64,000 nucleotides of DNA from Bradyrhizobium sp. U87765 SZCCT0048. GTDB taxonomy: Bacteria; Pseudomonadota; Alphaproteobacteria; Rhizobiales; Xanthobacteraceae. Where the stretch lies: NCBI RefSeq assembly GCF_018131225.1, contig NZ_JAFCMM010000002.1:930001-994000 (forward strand), read 5' to 3'. A model generated the notes under the pieces. The model worked only from the letters and a program-made list of their open reading frames with translations, was not told the DNA's origin and ran no database searches. The position numbers and the translations under genes were made by a program. Positions 45,723-54,586 of the stretch are shown piece by piece (the first letter of the stretch is position 1; the number at the start of each line of letters is the position of its first letter).

Positions 45723-47684
45723 ATGTCCATCGTTGCCATTGTGTTGTCGTCCCGCCGCCGCCAGGCCGCGCTCGCATCCGCCGCGATCGCCCCGTTCCTG
45801 ATCGTCCCTCATGCTCACGCCCAGCAAGCGCAAACAGCCCAGCAGACTCTGCCCGAAATCGTCGTCAGCGCCACGCGCACCGAAACCCCGGCCGACCAGA
45901 TCGCCAGTTCGGTGACCGTGATCACCGCCCAGGACCTCGAGCGCGACCAGCGCCGCACGGCGCCGGATGCGCTTGCCACCGTGCCTGGACTGAACGTGGT
46001 GCAGACCGGCGGCCCCGGCGGCATCACGTCCGTGTTCATCCGCGGCGCCAACGCCAACCACACCAAGATCCTGATCGACGGCATCGACGTCAGCGATCCC
46101 AGCGACGTCAACCGCGTGTTCGATCTCGGCCAGCTCCTCACCACCGACATCGAACGCATCGAGGTGCTGCGCGGCCCGCAGAGCGGCCTCTACGGCGCCG
46201 ACGCGATCGGCGGCGTGATCTCCATCACCACCAAGAAAGGCGAGGGTCCGCCGCGCGCGACCGCCAGCATCGAGGGCGGCTCGTTCGGCACGTTCAACCA
46301 GAATGTCGGCCTGAGCGGCTCGCAAGACCGCATCAGCTACGCCTTCAACGTCTCGCATTTCGCGTCGTCGAACACACCGGTGACGCCGTCGGAACTGCTG
46401 CCGCCCGGCCAGAGGGCGATCGGCAACTGGTACGACAACATGACCTACTCGACGAAGCTCGGCGTCGATGTCACCGACAATTTCAGCGTCAACGTCTCGG
46501 CGCGCTACACCGACGCGACGCTGCGCTTCACCGGCGACGCCTTCAATCCCGTCACCTTCGCCAGCACACCGAGCCCGACCCAGAGCACGATGCAGACACG
46601 GCAGATCTTCACCCGCACCGAGGGTGTGTGGTCGCTGCTCGACGGCCGCTTCAAGAACTATTTCGGCGTCAACTATACCAGCCACTGGGACTTCAACGCC
46701 GATCCCAGCGCGGGCAACTCCACCAACACCGGCGAGCGCGTGAAGTATGACTGGCGCGGCGTGCTGGCCGTGCTGCCGGGACAGACGCTGGTGATGGGCG
46801 CCGAGCACGAGCGCGAGCAGCTCAACACCGCCACCATATTTGCCGAGAATATCAACAAGGGCGCCTATCTCGAACTGCAGTCCGAGTTCTTCAAGCGGCT
46901 GTTCATCGTCTCGAACATCCGTCTCGACGACAACGAGCGCTTCGGCGACCACACCACCTGGCGCGTGGCGCCCGCCTATATCATTCCCGAGACCGAGACC
47001 AAGCTGAAGGCGAGCTACGGCACCGGTTTCAAGGCGCCGACCCTGAGCCAGCTCTATGTCGACTATCCGTCGTTCCTGTTCTTCGCCAACCCGAACCTCA
47101 AGCCCGAGCAGAGCACCGGCTACGATGCCGGCTTCGAACAGCCGATCGGCGACCGCTTCCGCTTCGGCGCCACCTACTTCCACAACGACATCACCAACCT
47201 GATCCAGACCGTCTCCGACCCGACGACCTTCAGCTCGACCTATGTCAACATCGGTGCGGCGGAGACCGAGGGCGTCGAGACTTTCGCGACCTGGACCGTC
47301 TCGGAAAGCGTGCGCCTGCGCGGCGACTACACGTATACCCGGGCGATCGACAAATCGACGGGCCTCGAGCTGCTGCGCCGGCCGAAGAACAAGGCGAGCG
47401 TCACCGCGAGCTGGACGCCCTATGCACCGCTCACCGTGTCGGGAACCATCCTCTATGTCGGCAGCTTCATCGACGTCAGCCGCGACTTCTCCGTGCCGCG
47501 CCTGACCGCCCCCGGCTACACGCTCGTCAATGTCGCCGCCGACTACACCATCAACGACCAGATGAAGCTGTTCGGACGGATCGATAACCTGTTCAACCAG
47601 CGCTATCAGGATCCGACCGGCTTCCTGCGGCCCGGTTTCGGCATCTTCGGCGGCGTTCGCGTCGCCAGCTTTGGCGTCAGATAG
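45723..47684 (+). CDS. TonB-dependent receptor, BtuB-like (first copy)
   Basis: The start at 45723 gives a signal peptide ending in PHAHAQ. A TonB box-like LPEIVVSATR follows near residue 45, then the plug domain with ILIDGIDVSDP and IEVLRGPQSGLYGADAIGG near 110-150, and a 22-strand barrel. The last residues are RVASFGVR, not the usual aromatic end. The 653-aa protein imports cobalamin or a cobalamin precursor across the outer membrane. A cobalamin riboswitch lies upstream, and a second receptor with its own riboswitch is immediately downstream. The two differ enough to suggest different corrinoid preferences. Confidence 0.92.
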   Translation: MSIVAIVLSSRRRQAALASAAIAPFLIVPHAHAQQAQTAQQTLPEIVVSATRTETPADQIASSVTVITAQDLERDQRRTAPDALATVPGLNVVQTGGPGGITSVFIRGANANHTKILIDGIDVSDPSDVNRVFDLGQLLTTDIERIEVLRGPQSGLYGADAIGGVISITTKKGEGPPRATASIEGGSFGTFNQNVGLSGSQDRISYAFNVSHFASSNTPVTPSELLPPGQRAIGNWYDNMTYSTKLGVDVTDNFSVNVSARYTDATLRFTGDAFNPVTFASTPSPTQSTMQTRQIFTRTEGVWSLLDGRFKNYFGVNYTSHWDFNADPSAGNSTNTGERVKYDWRGVLAVLPGQTLVMGAEHEREQLNTATIFAENINKGAYLELQSEFFKRLFIVSNIRLDDNERFGDHTTWRVAPAYIIPETETKLKASYGTGFKAPTLSQLYVDYPSFLFFANPNLKPEQSTGYDAGFEQPIGDRFRFGATYFHNDITNLIQTVSDPTTFSSTYVNIGAAETEGVETFATWTVSESVRLRGDYTYTRAIDKSTGLELLRRPKNKASVTASWTPYAPLTVSGTILYVGSFIDVSRDFSVPRLTAPGYTLVNVAADYTINDQMKLFGRIDNLFNQRYQDPTGFLRPGFGIFGGVRVASFGVR

Positions 47685-47741
47685 TCTTCACAACTCCGCC
47701 CTGTCGCATGCTTGCGTGCGGCAGGGCTTTATGGTTCGGTG

Positions 47742-47930
47742 CCGCCGTCATCGGTGTCTTCCATCCGGGAAGATGAAACGGGAATGCGGTGTCGGGACCA
47801 TGGTCCCTCAGTCCGCAGCTGCCCCCGCAACTGTAAGCGGTAGGCCTCGATCGAGCGTGCCACTGGACCAAGCCGTGTCCGGGAAGGCTGATCGCAGGCC
47901 GCCAACCGCAAGCCAGGAGACCGGCCGTTG
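47742..47930 (+). promoter_or_regulatory. Cobalamin riboswitch 2
   Basis: It carries the same core as riboswitch 1, with GCTGCCCCCGCAACTGTAAGCG, CCACTGG, and the B12 box AAGCCAGGAGACCGGCC. It lies 45 bp upstream of the second receptor gene and separates its control from the first receptor. Confidence 0.95.
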
Positions 47931-47974
47931 ACAGGCATCAACACGCCGGCGGCGGGCCGGCGACAAGGGGTTCT

Positions 47975-49924
47975 ATGACACATCTTCTTCGCGCGGGGGC
48001 GACCGCCGCCTGCATCGCTCTGTCGCTCGACGCGGCTCACGCCGAGCAATCCCCGCAGCAACTGCCCGAAATGGTGGTGACCGCCGACCGCACGCCGGAA
48101 GCGATCGGCCGCACCGGGAGCGCCATCAGCGTGGTCAACGGGGCGACGCTGCAGGCGACCAATCCCGGCACCCTGGTCGACGCGCTGCGCTCTGTGCCCG
48201 GCCTCGACATCACCGAATCCGGCGGCCCCGGCGCGACCGCCAACATCCGCCTGCGCGGCGCCAACACCGGCCAGACGCTGGTGATGATCGACGGCATCCG
48301 CGTCAACGACCCGACCGCCGCCAGCGGCGATTTCGATTTCTCGATTCTGGGACCGAGCGCGATCGAGCGCATCGAGGTGCTGCGCGGCCCGCAAAGCGCA
48401 CTCTATGGCTCGGACGCCATCGGCGGCGTGGTCAACATCATCACCAAGTCCGGCCAGGGCCCGGCCCAGGTCAGCGCCCGCACCGAGGCGGGCAGCTACG
48501 GCACCATCAATTCCAGCGCCGCAATAACCGGCTCACAGGGGCCCTGGAGCTATGCCGTCACCGGCGGCGCCGGGCGCAGCGAAGGCTTCTCGCGCTACGG
48601 CTATCGCATCCCGGCGATCGAGGCCAAGTTCCCGAACCTCGAGAACGACGGCTACGACCGGCTGGGCGGCTCCGCCCGCGTCGGCTATGATGCCGGCGAA
48701 GGCTTCCGTGTCGAGACCGGCATCTTGTCCTCCTACACGCGCTCTGACTACGACGCGGCGACGGGCAAGTTTCCCGACACACCATCGACCGCGACGCGAC
48801 TGCTGAACCAGGTATGGGGCAAGGCGACGGTCGATACCTTCGATGGACTGTGGACCCACAGCGTCAACGTCTTCGCCACCCGGATCAACCGCTCGTTCAA
48901 CGACGTCTCGTACGGCGCGACCATGCTGCCGGCCAACACCACGTCGACCCGCACCGACTACATCGGCAACAGCGTCGGCGCCGAATATCAGTCGACGCTG
49001 AAGCTCGGCTGGGCCGGTTCGCTGATCTACGGCGCCCGTACCCAGCACGAAACCGCCGACACCTATCTCACCAAGCTGCTGCCTGTCTCCGTGGGCCGCA
49101 CGCCGCAGCTCTCCGCCACCCAGGACACCAACTCGCTGTTCGCGCTGTGGCAGCTGCCGGTCGGCGAGCGCCTGACCCTGACGCTCGGCGGGCGGATGGA
49201 CGACGTCGCCAGCGTCGCCACCTTCGAGACCTGGCGCGCGACCGCAGCCTACGCCATCACCGAGACCGGCACCAAGCTGCGGGCGAGCGCCGGCACCGGC
49301 GCCAAGGCGCCGACCCTCTATCAGCTCAACGCGCCGATCTATGGCAACTCCAGTCTCAGCCCGGAGCAGAGCATCGGCTACGACGCCGGCATCGACCAGG
49401 CGCTGTTCAACGGCCGCGTCAATCTCTCGGCCACCGTGTTCGAAAACCGCTTCAGCAACCTCATCGATTTCGCCTACGACGCCGCCAACCCGCTCGGTCA
49501 CTACATCAACGTGTCGCGCGCGGAAACCGCGGGTGTCGAACTCGGGGCCGACGTCACCCTGCTGCCGGGCTTCGCCCGGCTGACGGCGGCCTACACCTAT
49601 CTGCATGCCAAGGACCTTGCGACCGGCCTGACGCTGCAGCGCCGCCCCAGCGACGTCATGCGCCTCGCCCTCGCCCTGACGCCGACCGAGCAGTGGATGA
49701 TCGAGCCGCGCATCCTCTACGTGTCGCGACGTTTCAGCGGCAACGGCGAAACCAGCCCGCTCGCAGCCTACACCCGCGTCGACCTCTACAGCGAGTACAA
49801 GATCGACCAGACCTGGAAGGTCTACGCCCGCGGCGAGAACATCTTCAACGCGCGGTACCAGGAAGTGGCGAACTACGGCACCACCGGGCCTGCGATCTAC
49901 GGAGGCGTCAGCGCGACATGGTAG
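47975..49924 (+). CDS. btuB: TonB-dependent receptor, BtuB-like (second copy)
   Basis: The 649-aa protein has a signal peptide cleaved after AHAE, a TonB box-like LPEMVVTADR near residue 30, and the plug motif IEVLRGPQSALYGSDAIGG near 130. It ends GPAIYGGVSATW, with the C-terminal aromatic residue expected of outer-membrane barrels. It overlaps the btuC start by 7 bases and so is the receptor most tightly linked to the BtuCDF importer. Both receptors share the same plug layout, so a past duplication is likely. Confidence 0.94.
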   Translation: MTHLLRAGATAACIALSLDAAHAEQSPQQLPEMVVTADRTPEAIGRTGSAISVVNGATLQATNPGTLVDALRSVPGLDITESGGPGATANIRLRGANTGQTLVMIDGIRVNDPTAASGDFDFSILGPSAIERIEVLRGPQSALYGSDAIGGVVNIITKSGQGPAQVSARTEAGSYGTINSSAAITGSQGPWSYAVTGGAGRSEGFSRYGYRIPAIEAKFPNLENDGYDRLGGSARVGYDAGEGFRVETGILSSYTRSDYDAATGKFPDTPSTATRLLNQVWGKATVDTFDGLWTHSVNVFATRINRSFNDVSYGATMLPANTTSTRTDYIGNSVGAEYQSTLKLGWAGSLIYGARTQHETADTYLTKLLPVSVGRTPQLSATQDTNSLFALWQLPVGERLTLTLGGRMDDVASVATFETWRATAAYAITETGTKLRASAGTGAKAPTLYQLNAPIYGNSSLSPEQSIGYDAGIDQALFNGRVNLSATVFENRFSNLIDFAYDAANPLGHYINVSRAETAGVELGADVTLLPGFARLTAAYTYLHAKDLATGLTLQRRPSDVMRLALALTPTEQWMIEPRILYVSRRFSGNGETSPLAAYTRVDLYSEYKIDQTWKVYARGENIFNARYQEVANYGTTGPAIYGGVSATW

Positions 49925-50943
49925 TTCCCGGCGCAGCCCGCTCGCCCCTCGCGGCGGCGACAGTGGTCCTCGCGGTGCTCGCCGCCGCGCTGACCATCGG
50001 CTCGCTCGGCGTCGGCCCGGTCAAGCTGGCGCCCCTGACCGTGGTCAAGGCGCTGTTCGGCCAGGGCAGCGACACCCACCTGATCATCGTCCGCGAGATC
50101 CGCCTGCCGCGCGCGATCCTGGCGTTCGCGATCGGCGGCATCCTCGGACTGTCGGGCGCCGCGCTGCAGGGCCTGCTGCGCAACCCGCTGGCGTCGCCGT
50201 CGCTGTTCGGCGCGCCGCAGTCCGCCGCCTTCGGCGCGGTCCTGATGATCACCCTCGGCGTCGCTGATGTCCGCTCCTATGCCCTGCCGGTGGCGGCGAT
50301 CGTCGCTGCCTTCGTCTCGGTATTCGCGCTTCTGGCGATCGCCGGCCGGCGCGCCGGGCTGCTGCTGCTGATCCTCGCCGGCCTTGCGCTGCAAAGCCTC
50401 GCCGGCGCCCTGACATCGCTCGCCATGAACCTGTCGCCCAATCCGTTCGCGGCGCTGGAGATCGCGTTCTGGCTGCTCGGCTCGCTGGAAGACCGCAGCT
50501 TCCAGCATGTCATGCTGGCGCTGCCGTTCATCGCCGCCGGTGCGATCGTGCTGCTGAGCCAGCGTAACGCCTTCCGCGTCCTCAGCCTCGGCGAGGAAGC
50601 GGCGCAGAGCCTCGGCGTCGACGTCGCGCGGGTGCGTCTCATCACCATCGCCGGCGTCGCGCTCGGTGTCGGCGGCGCCGTCGCCGTCACCGGGACAATC
50701 GGCTTCATTGGCCTCGTCGCGCCGCATCTGGTGCGCCCTCTCGTCGGGCACGATCCCGGGCGGATCATGGTGCCGAGCGCGCTCGCCGGCGCCTGCCTGC
50801 TGCTGGCAGCCGACATCGCCGTCCGGCTGATCCCGTCCTCGTCCGACATCAAGGTCGGCGTGCTCACCGCGATCATCGGCGTGCCTTTCTTTCTCTATCT
50901 GATCGTGCGCGAACGACGGGCGCTGGGGGGAGGGCTGGCATGA
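49918..50943 (+). CDS. btuC: Cobalamin ABC transporter permease
   Basis: The 341-aa membrane protein begins within the end of the receptor gene. It has about 10 helices and the FecCD/BtuC signatures LPRAILAFAIGGILGLSGAALQ near residue 62 and the loop EEAAQSLGVDV near 225 that contacts the ATPase, followed by GTIGFIGLVAPHLVRPLVGHD. It forms the inner-membrane channel for corrinoid import. Its stop overlaps the ATG of btuD (ATGA). Confidence 0.93.
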   Translation: MVVPGAARSPLAAATVVLAVLAAALTIGSLGVGPVKLAPLTVVKALFGQGSDTHLIIVREIRLPRAILAFAIGGILGLSGAALQGLLRNPLASPSLFGAPQSAAFGAVLMITLGVADVRSYALPVAAIVAAFVSVFALLAIAGRRAGLLLLILAGLALQSLAGALTSLAMNLSPNPFAALEIAFWLLGSLEDRSFQHVMLALPFIAAGAIVLLSQRNAFRVLSLGEEAAQSLGVDVARVRLITIAGVALGVGGAVAVTGTIGFIGLVAPHLVRPLVGHDPGRIMVPSALAGACLLLAADIAVRLIPSSSDIKVGVLTAIIGVPFFLYLIVRERRALGGGLA

Positions 50944-51737
50944 CCGCGACCTTCCTGACCGCCTCCGATCTGCAGGTGCGCCTTGCCGGCCGCGACGTGC
51001 TGCAGGGCGTGTCGCTCGCGCTGCCGCGCCAGGGCCTCATCGCGCTGGTCGGTCCGAACGGCGCCGGCAAGACGACGCTGTTGCGTGCGCTTGCCGGCCT
51101 CCTGCCCGCAAAGGAGATGATCCGCGGCACGATCAGGCTGGATGACGTCGACGTCGCCACGCTGTCGGTGCGCGAGCGCGCCCGCCGCTTCGCCTATCTG
51201 CCGCAGGGCCATGCCGTGCATTGGCCGCTGCCGGTCCACGACGTCGTGGCGCTCGGCCGCTATCCCCATGGCGCGACCGATCCGTCGCGCCTGAGCGCCA
51301 CGGACGAGGCCGCGGTGGCGCGCGCCATGCGCACGGCCGACGTCGAGCAGTTCGCCGCCCGCAGCATCATGGAGCTGTCCGGCGGTGAGCGCAGCCGCGT
51401 CGCGCTGGCGCGCGTGCTCGCGGTCGAGGCGCCGGTGATCCTCGCGGACGAACCGATCGCCTCGCTCGACCCGCGTCATCAGATCGACGTGATGCGCGGT
51501 CTGCACGCCGCCGCCGGTGACGGCAAGCTGGTGATCGTAGTCACCCATGATCTCGGCCTCGCGGCGCGCTTCGCCGATCAGATGCTGGTGCTGTCGAACG
51601 GACGGCTGGTGGCGCAGGGCACCTGCGACACCGCCCTGTCGGATACGATCCTCGCGGAGGTCTTTCGCATCGAAGCCTATCGCGCCGTGCACGGCGACGC
51701 CACGGTGATCGTGCCATGGACGGAGCGGCTGCGATGA
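50940..51737 (+). CDS. btuD: Cobalamin ABC transporter ATP-binding protein
   Basis: The 265-aa ATPase has Walker A GPNGAGKTT near residue 40, Q-loop YLPQGHAVHWPLP near 85, signature ELSGGERSRVALARVL near 142, Walker B VILADEPIASLD near 163 and a switch His in THDLG near 200. It drives BtuC. It is coupled to btuC by a four-base overlap. The next gene is on the opposite strand and separates btuD from btuF. Confidence 0.93.
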   Translation: MTATFLTASDLQVRLAGRDVLQGVSLALPRQGLIALVGPNGAGKTTLLRALAGLLPAKEMIRGTIRLDDVDVATLSVRERARRFAYLPQGHAVHWPLPVHDVVALGRYPHGATDPSRLSATDEAAVARAMRTADVEQFAARSIMELSGGERSRVALARVLAVEAPVILADEPIASLDPRHQIDVMRGLHAAAGDGKLVIVVTHDLGLAARFADQMLVLSNGRLVAQGTCDTALSDTILAEVFRIEAYRAVHGDATVIVPWTERLR

Positions 51738-51745
51738 GCGCGCGC

Positions 51746-52735
51746 TCAGCCGGACCGCAATGCGGCGATCAGGCGCTCACGCGCCGCGCCGTCGGGCGGC
51801 AGACCGAAGCGCAGCAGATCCGGCGCCTCGTCGAACCGGCGGCACCAGATGTGATGACGGGCAAGGCGATCATGGATGGCAGCGGCATCGCGATGCCGCG
51901 CCAGCCGGAACAGCGTCGTACCGCCGACGATGGCGAAACCGGACTGAACCAGCGCGCGATCGAGGGCGTTGGCCATGACCGTCAGTTGCTCGCGCATCTG
52001 CGCGGCCCAGCCGTGATCGGCCAGTGCCGCGGCGCCGATCGCGAGGGCGGGACCGGAGCAGCACCAGGGTCCGAGCGCCTCGGCGAGGACTGCCGCGATC
52101 GGCGGCGCGGCAATGGCGAAGCCCAGCCGCAGGCCGGCGAGGCCATAGAACTTTCCGAACGAGCGCAGGATCACAACCGGCAGCTCGTCGCACAGCGCGG
52201 CGGCGGTGAGGCCGGGATCGACATCGACAAAGGCTTCGTCGACGACCAGCCAGCCGCCATTGCGTTGCACGTGGCCCGCTGCCTGCCGCAGCACGTCATG
52301 GCCGACGACGCGGCCATCCGGGTTGTTCGGGTTGACGATCACGATGTGGCGCGCATGCGCGGCAGCCGTGGCGAGATCGTCCACGGCGACGACCTCGTGC
52401 CCGGCGCGGCGCCAGGCCGGCGCATGCTCGTTGTAGGTATGGCCGATCACGGCGACTGCGCCGCCGGCCGCGAGATGCGGCAGCCACTGGATCAGCGCCT
52501 GCGTGCCGGGAGCGGCGACGATGTCGACGGCCGCGGGCACGCCATAGGCGGCGCGCGCTGCCGCGAGCAGCGCAGCCCCGTCCCCGCGCGACGGCAGACG
52601 CCGCCAGACATCGCCGGCGAGCGCGGCAGACATCGGCCAGGCATGCGGATTGATGCCGGTCGAGAGATCGAGCCACGCCGCGGCGTCGCCGCCGTATCGC
52701 GCCATCGCCTCGCCGAGATCGCCGCCATGCTTCAT
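51746..52735 (-). CDS. cobC: L-threonine-O-3-phosphate decarboxylase / aminotransferase-like CobC
   Basis: The start at 52735 (MKHGGDLGEAMARYG) is typical, and the longer frame reads into btuF. The 329-aa protein is a fold-type I PLP enzyme with VNPNNPDGRV near 140, VDEAFVD near 170 and the PLP lysine in SFGKFYGLAGLRLGF near 200. It makes (R)-1-aminopropan-2-ol phosphate, the linker between corrin ring and lower nucleotide. It is named CobC in Pseudomonas denitrificans style and CobD in Salmonella style. It lies antisense inside the btu operon, with 9 bp to the divergent btuF start. Confidence 0.92.
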   Translation of the reverse strand: MKHGGDLGEAMARYGGDAAAWLDLSTGINPHAWPMSAALAGDVWRRLPSRGDGAALLAAARAAYGVPAAVDIVAAPGTQALIQWLPHLAAGGAVAVIGHTYNEHAPAWRRAGHEVVAVDDLATAAAHARHIVIVNPNNPDGRVVGHDVLRQAAGHVQRNGGWLVVDEAFVDVDPGLTAAALCDELPVVILRSFGKFYGLAGLRLGFAIAAPPIAAVLAEALGPWCCSGPALAIGAAALADHGWAAQMREQLTVMANALDRALVQSGFAIVGGTTLFRLARHRDAAAIHDRLARHHIWCRRFDEAPDLLRFGLPPDGAARERLIAALRSG

Positions 52736-52744
52736 GGCCGCTTC

Positions 52745-53605
52745 ATGCCACCATCGCGCCGGCTGCGCGAGCGAATTCGTGGCGGCATCGCCGCTCTCGC
52801 CATCGCGACCACAACGGTGACCACCGCCACCGCAAGCGGCCCGCACATCGCCTCCATCAATATGTGCACCGACCAGTTGCTGATGATTCTGGCCGATCCC
52901 GACCAGATCCTCGGCCTCAGCCCCTATGCGCGCGACAAGGCGCGATCCTGGATGGCCGCCGACGCTGCTCGCTTTCCGCTGCTGTCCGGCGAGGCCGAGG
53001 ACGTCCTGGAACTCAAGCCCGATCTCGTGGTCGCCGGCCGCTACACCAAGCGCGCCACCCGCGAGTTGCTGAAGCGGCAAGGCCTCAAGGTGGTGGAGTT
53101 CGACGCTGTCCGCTCCATCGACGAAACCAAGCAGCAGATCCGGCGCATGGGCGAAACGGTCGGCCACCCCGATCGCGCCGCGGTGCAGATCGCACGCATC
53201 GATGCCGCAGTGGCACGGGCGCGCGCGGCGGTGGCGCGCAAACCGCTGCGCGTTCTCAGCGTGTCCCGCCGTGGCTGGGTGTCCGGCGGCGACACCCTGA
53301 CCAGCTCGCTGCTGGCGACCATCGGCGTTACCAACGCCGCGGGCGATGTCCATCTCAAGCCGAGCGGCGGCTTCGCCTCGCTGGAGACGATCGTTGCGGC
53401 GCGGCCCGACTTCATCATCGTGTCCGAGGGCGACGATTTCGCCGAGGATCAGGGCCGCGCCTTCCTGCTGCACCCGGCGCTCAGGGATCTCTACCCGCCC
53501 GACAGGCGCATCGTGCTGCCGGAGCGCCTCACCGTATGCGGTGGACCGATGCTGGCCAATGCCCTCGATCGTCTCGTCACGGAGTTCGAGCGGGTCAGTC
53601 CCTGA
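52745..53605 (+). CDS. btuF: Cobalamin ABC transporter substrate-binding protein
   Basis: A start at 52745 gives a signal peptide (GGIAALAIATTTVTTATAS) and a 286-aa product; an ATG at 52727 is also possible. The mature protein opens HIASINMCTDQLLMIL and has AGRYTKRATRELL near 95, like BtuF and other helical-backbone class III binding proteins. It collects corrinoids in the periplasm for BtuCD. It follows btuD only after the antisense cobC gene, and its own start is within 10 bp of the cobC start. The promoter must therefore lie within cobC, or transcription must pass through it. Confidence 0.9.
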   Translation: MPPSRRLRERIRGGIAALAIATTTVTTATASGPHIASINMCTDQLLMILADPDQILGLSPYARDKARSWMAADAARFPLLSGEAEDVLELKPDLVVAGRYTKRATRELLKRQGLKVVEFDAVRSIDETKQQIRRMGETVGHPDRAAVQIARIDAAVARARAAVARKPLRVLSVSRRGWVSGGDTLTSSLLATIGVTNAAGDVHLKPSGGFASLETIVAARPDFIIVSEGDDFAEDQGRAFLLHPALRDLYPPDRRIVLPERLTVCGGPMLANALDRLVTEFERVSP

Positions 53606-53606
53606 C

Positions 53607-54584
53607 ATGGCGACATGGTCGGGCCACCTTGTCGTCGTCGTTGCCGCGCTGGCACTGGATGCCGTGATCGGCGATCCCGACTGGCTGTGGCGACGCCTGC
53701 CACATCCGATCGTGCTGATCGGCCGCGCCATTGACGCACTCGATCACGGGGTCAACCGCGAGGCGCAATCACCGGCGATGCGCCGCCTCGCCGGCGTCCT
53801 GGCCACGACCGTGCTGGTCGCCACCGCGCTGCTCGTCGGATATCTCATCGACATCGCCCTGCGGGCGCTGCCCGGCGGCCAGTTGCTCGTCGCGCTGGTC
53901 GCCGCGATCTTCATCGCGCAGCGCAGCCTCTACGACCATGTCGCCGGGGTTGCCGATGCTTTTGCGACCGGCGGCCTCGCCGACGCGCGCCGGGCCGTCT
54001 CGATGATCGTCGGCCGCGATCCCGCATGGCTCGACGACAGCGGCGTGTGCCGCGCCGCGATCGAATCCTGCGCCGAGAATTTTTCGGACGGCGTGGTGGC
54101 GCCGGTGTTCTGGCTCGCGTTGCTCGGCCTGCCCGGCCTCATCGCCTACAAGGCGATCAACACTGCCGATTCCATGATCGGCCACCGTACCGCTCGCCAC
54201 GAGGCGTTCGGCTGGGCGGCCGCGCGGCTCGACGACCTCGTCAACCTGATCCCGGCACGGTTCGCCGGTGCGCTGGTCGCGCTCGCAGCGCCGCTCGCGC
54301 ATGGCGCGGCCGGCCACGCATTCCGCGTCATGATGCGCGACGCCGGCGAGCACCGCTCGCCCAACGCCGGCTGGCCGGAGGCGGCGATGGCCGGCGCACT
54401 CGGCCTCGCCCTCGCTGGGCCCCGCCGCTACGCGACCTACAGCGTCGACGATGCCTTTCTCAATGCCGACGGCCGCAAAGATGCAACCGCCACCGACATC
54501 CGCCGCGCGCTGCGCGTGATGGCTGGTGTCTGCGCGCTGCAGGCGATGATCTATGGCATGCTGCTCGTGGTTGCCGTGAGCTGA
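53607..54584 (+). CDS. cobD: Adenosylcobinamide-phosphate synthase (CobD/CbiB)
   Basis: The ATG is one base after the btuF stop. The 325-aa membrane protein has the family signature DAVIGDPDWLWRRLPHPIVL near residue 17, and ESCAENFSDGVVAPVFW near 155, with YKAINTADSMIGH near 190. It joins the aminopropanol phosphate made with CobC to adenosylcobyric acid. Named CobD in Pseudomonas denitrificans style and CbiB in Salmonella style. It converges on cobQ with a 2-bp gap. Confidence 0.94.
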   Translation: MATWSGHLVVVVAALALDAVIGDPDWLWRRLPHPIVLIGRAIDALDHGVNREAQSPAMRRLAGVLATTVLVATALLVGYLIDIALRALPGGQLLVALVAAIFIAQRSLYDHVAGVADAFATGGLADARRAVSMIVGRDPAWLDDSGVCRAAIESCAENFSDGVVAPVFWLALLGLPGLIAYKAINTADSMIGHRTARHEAFGWAAARLDDLVNLIPARFAGALVALAAPLAHGAAGHAFRVMMRDAGEHRSPNAGWPEAAMAGALGLALAGPRRYATYSVDDAFLNADGRKDATATDIRRALRVMAGVCALQAMIYGMLLVVAVS

Positions 54585-54586
54585 CC

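Noticed and set aside
51716..52744. Long 5' extension of the btuF frame
   Set aside because: It runs antisense through cobC with shadow-like composition; the signal peptide begins only at 52745.
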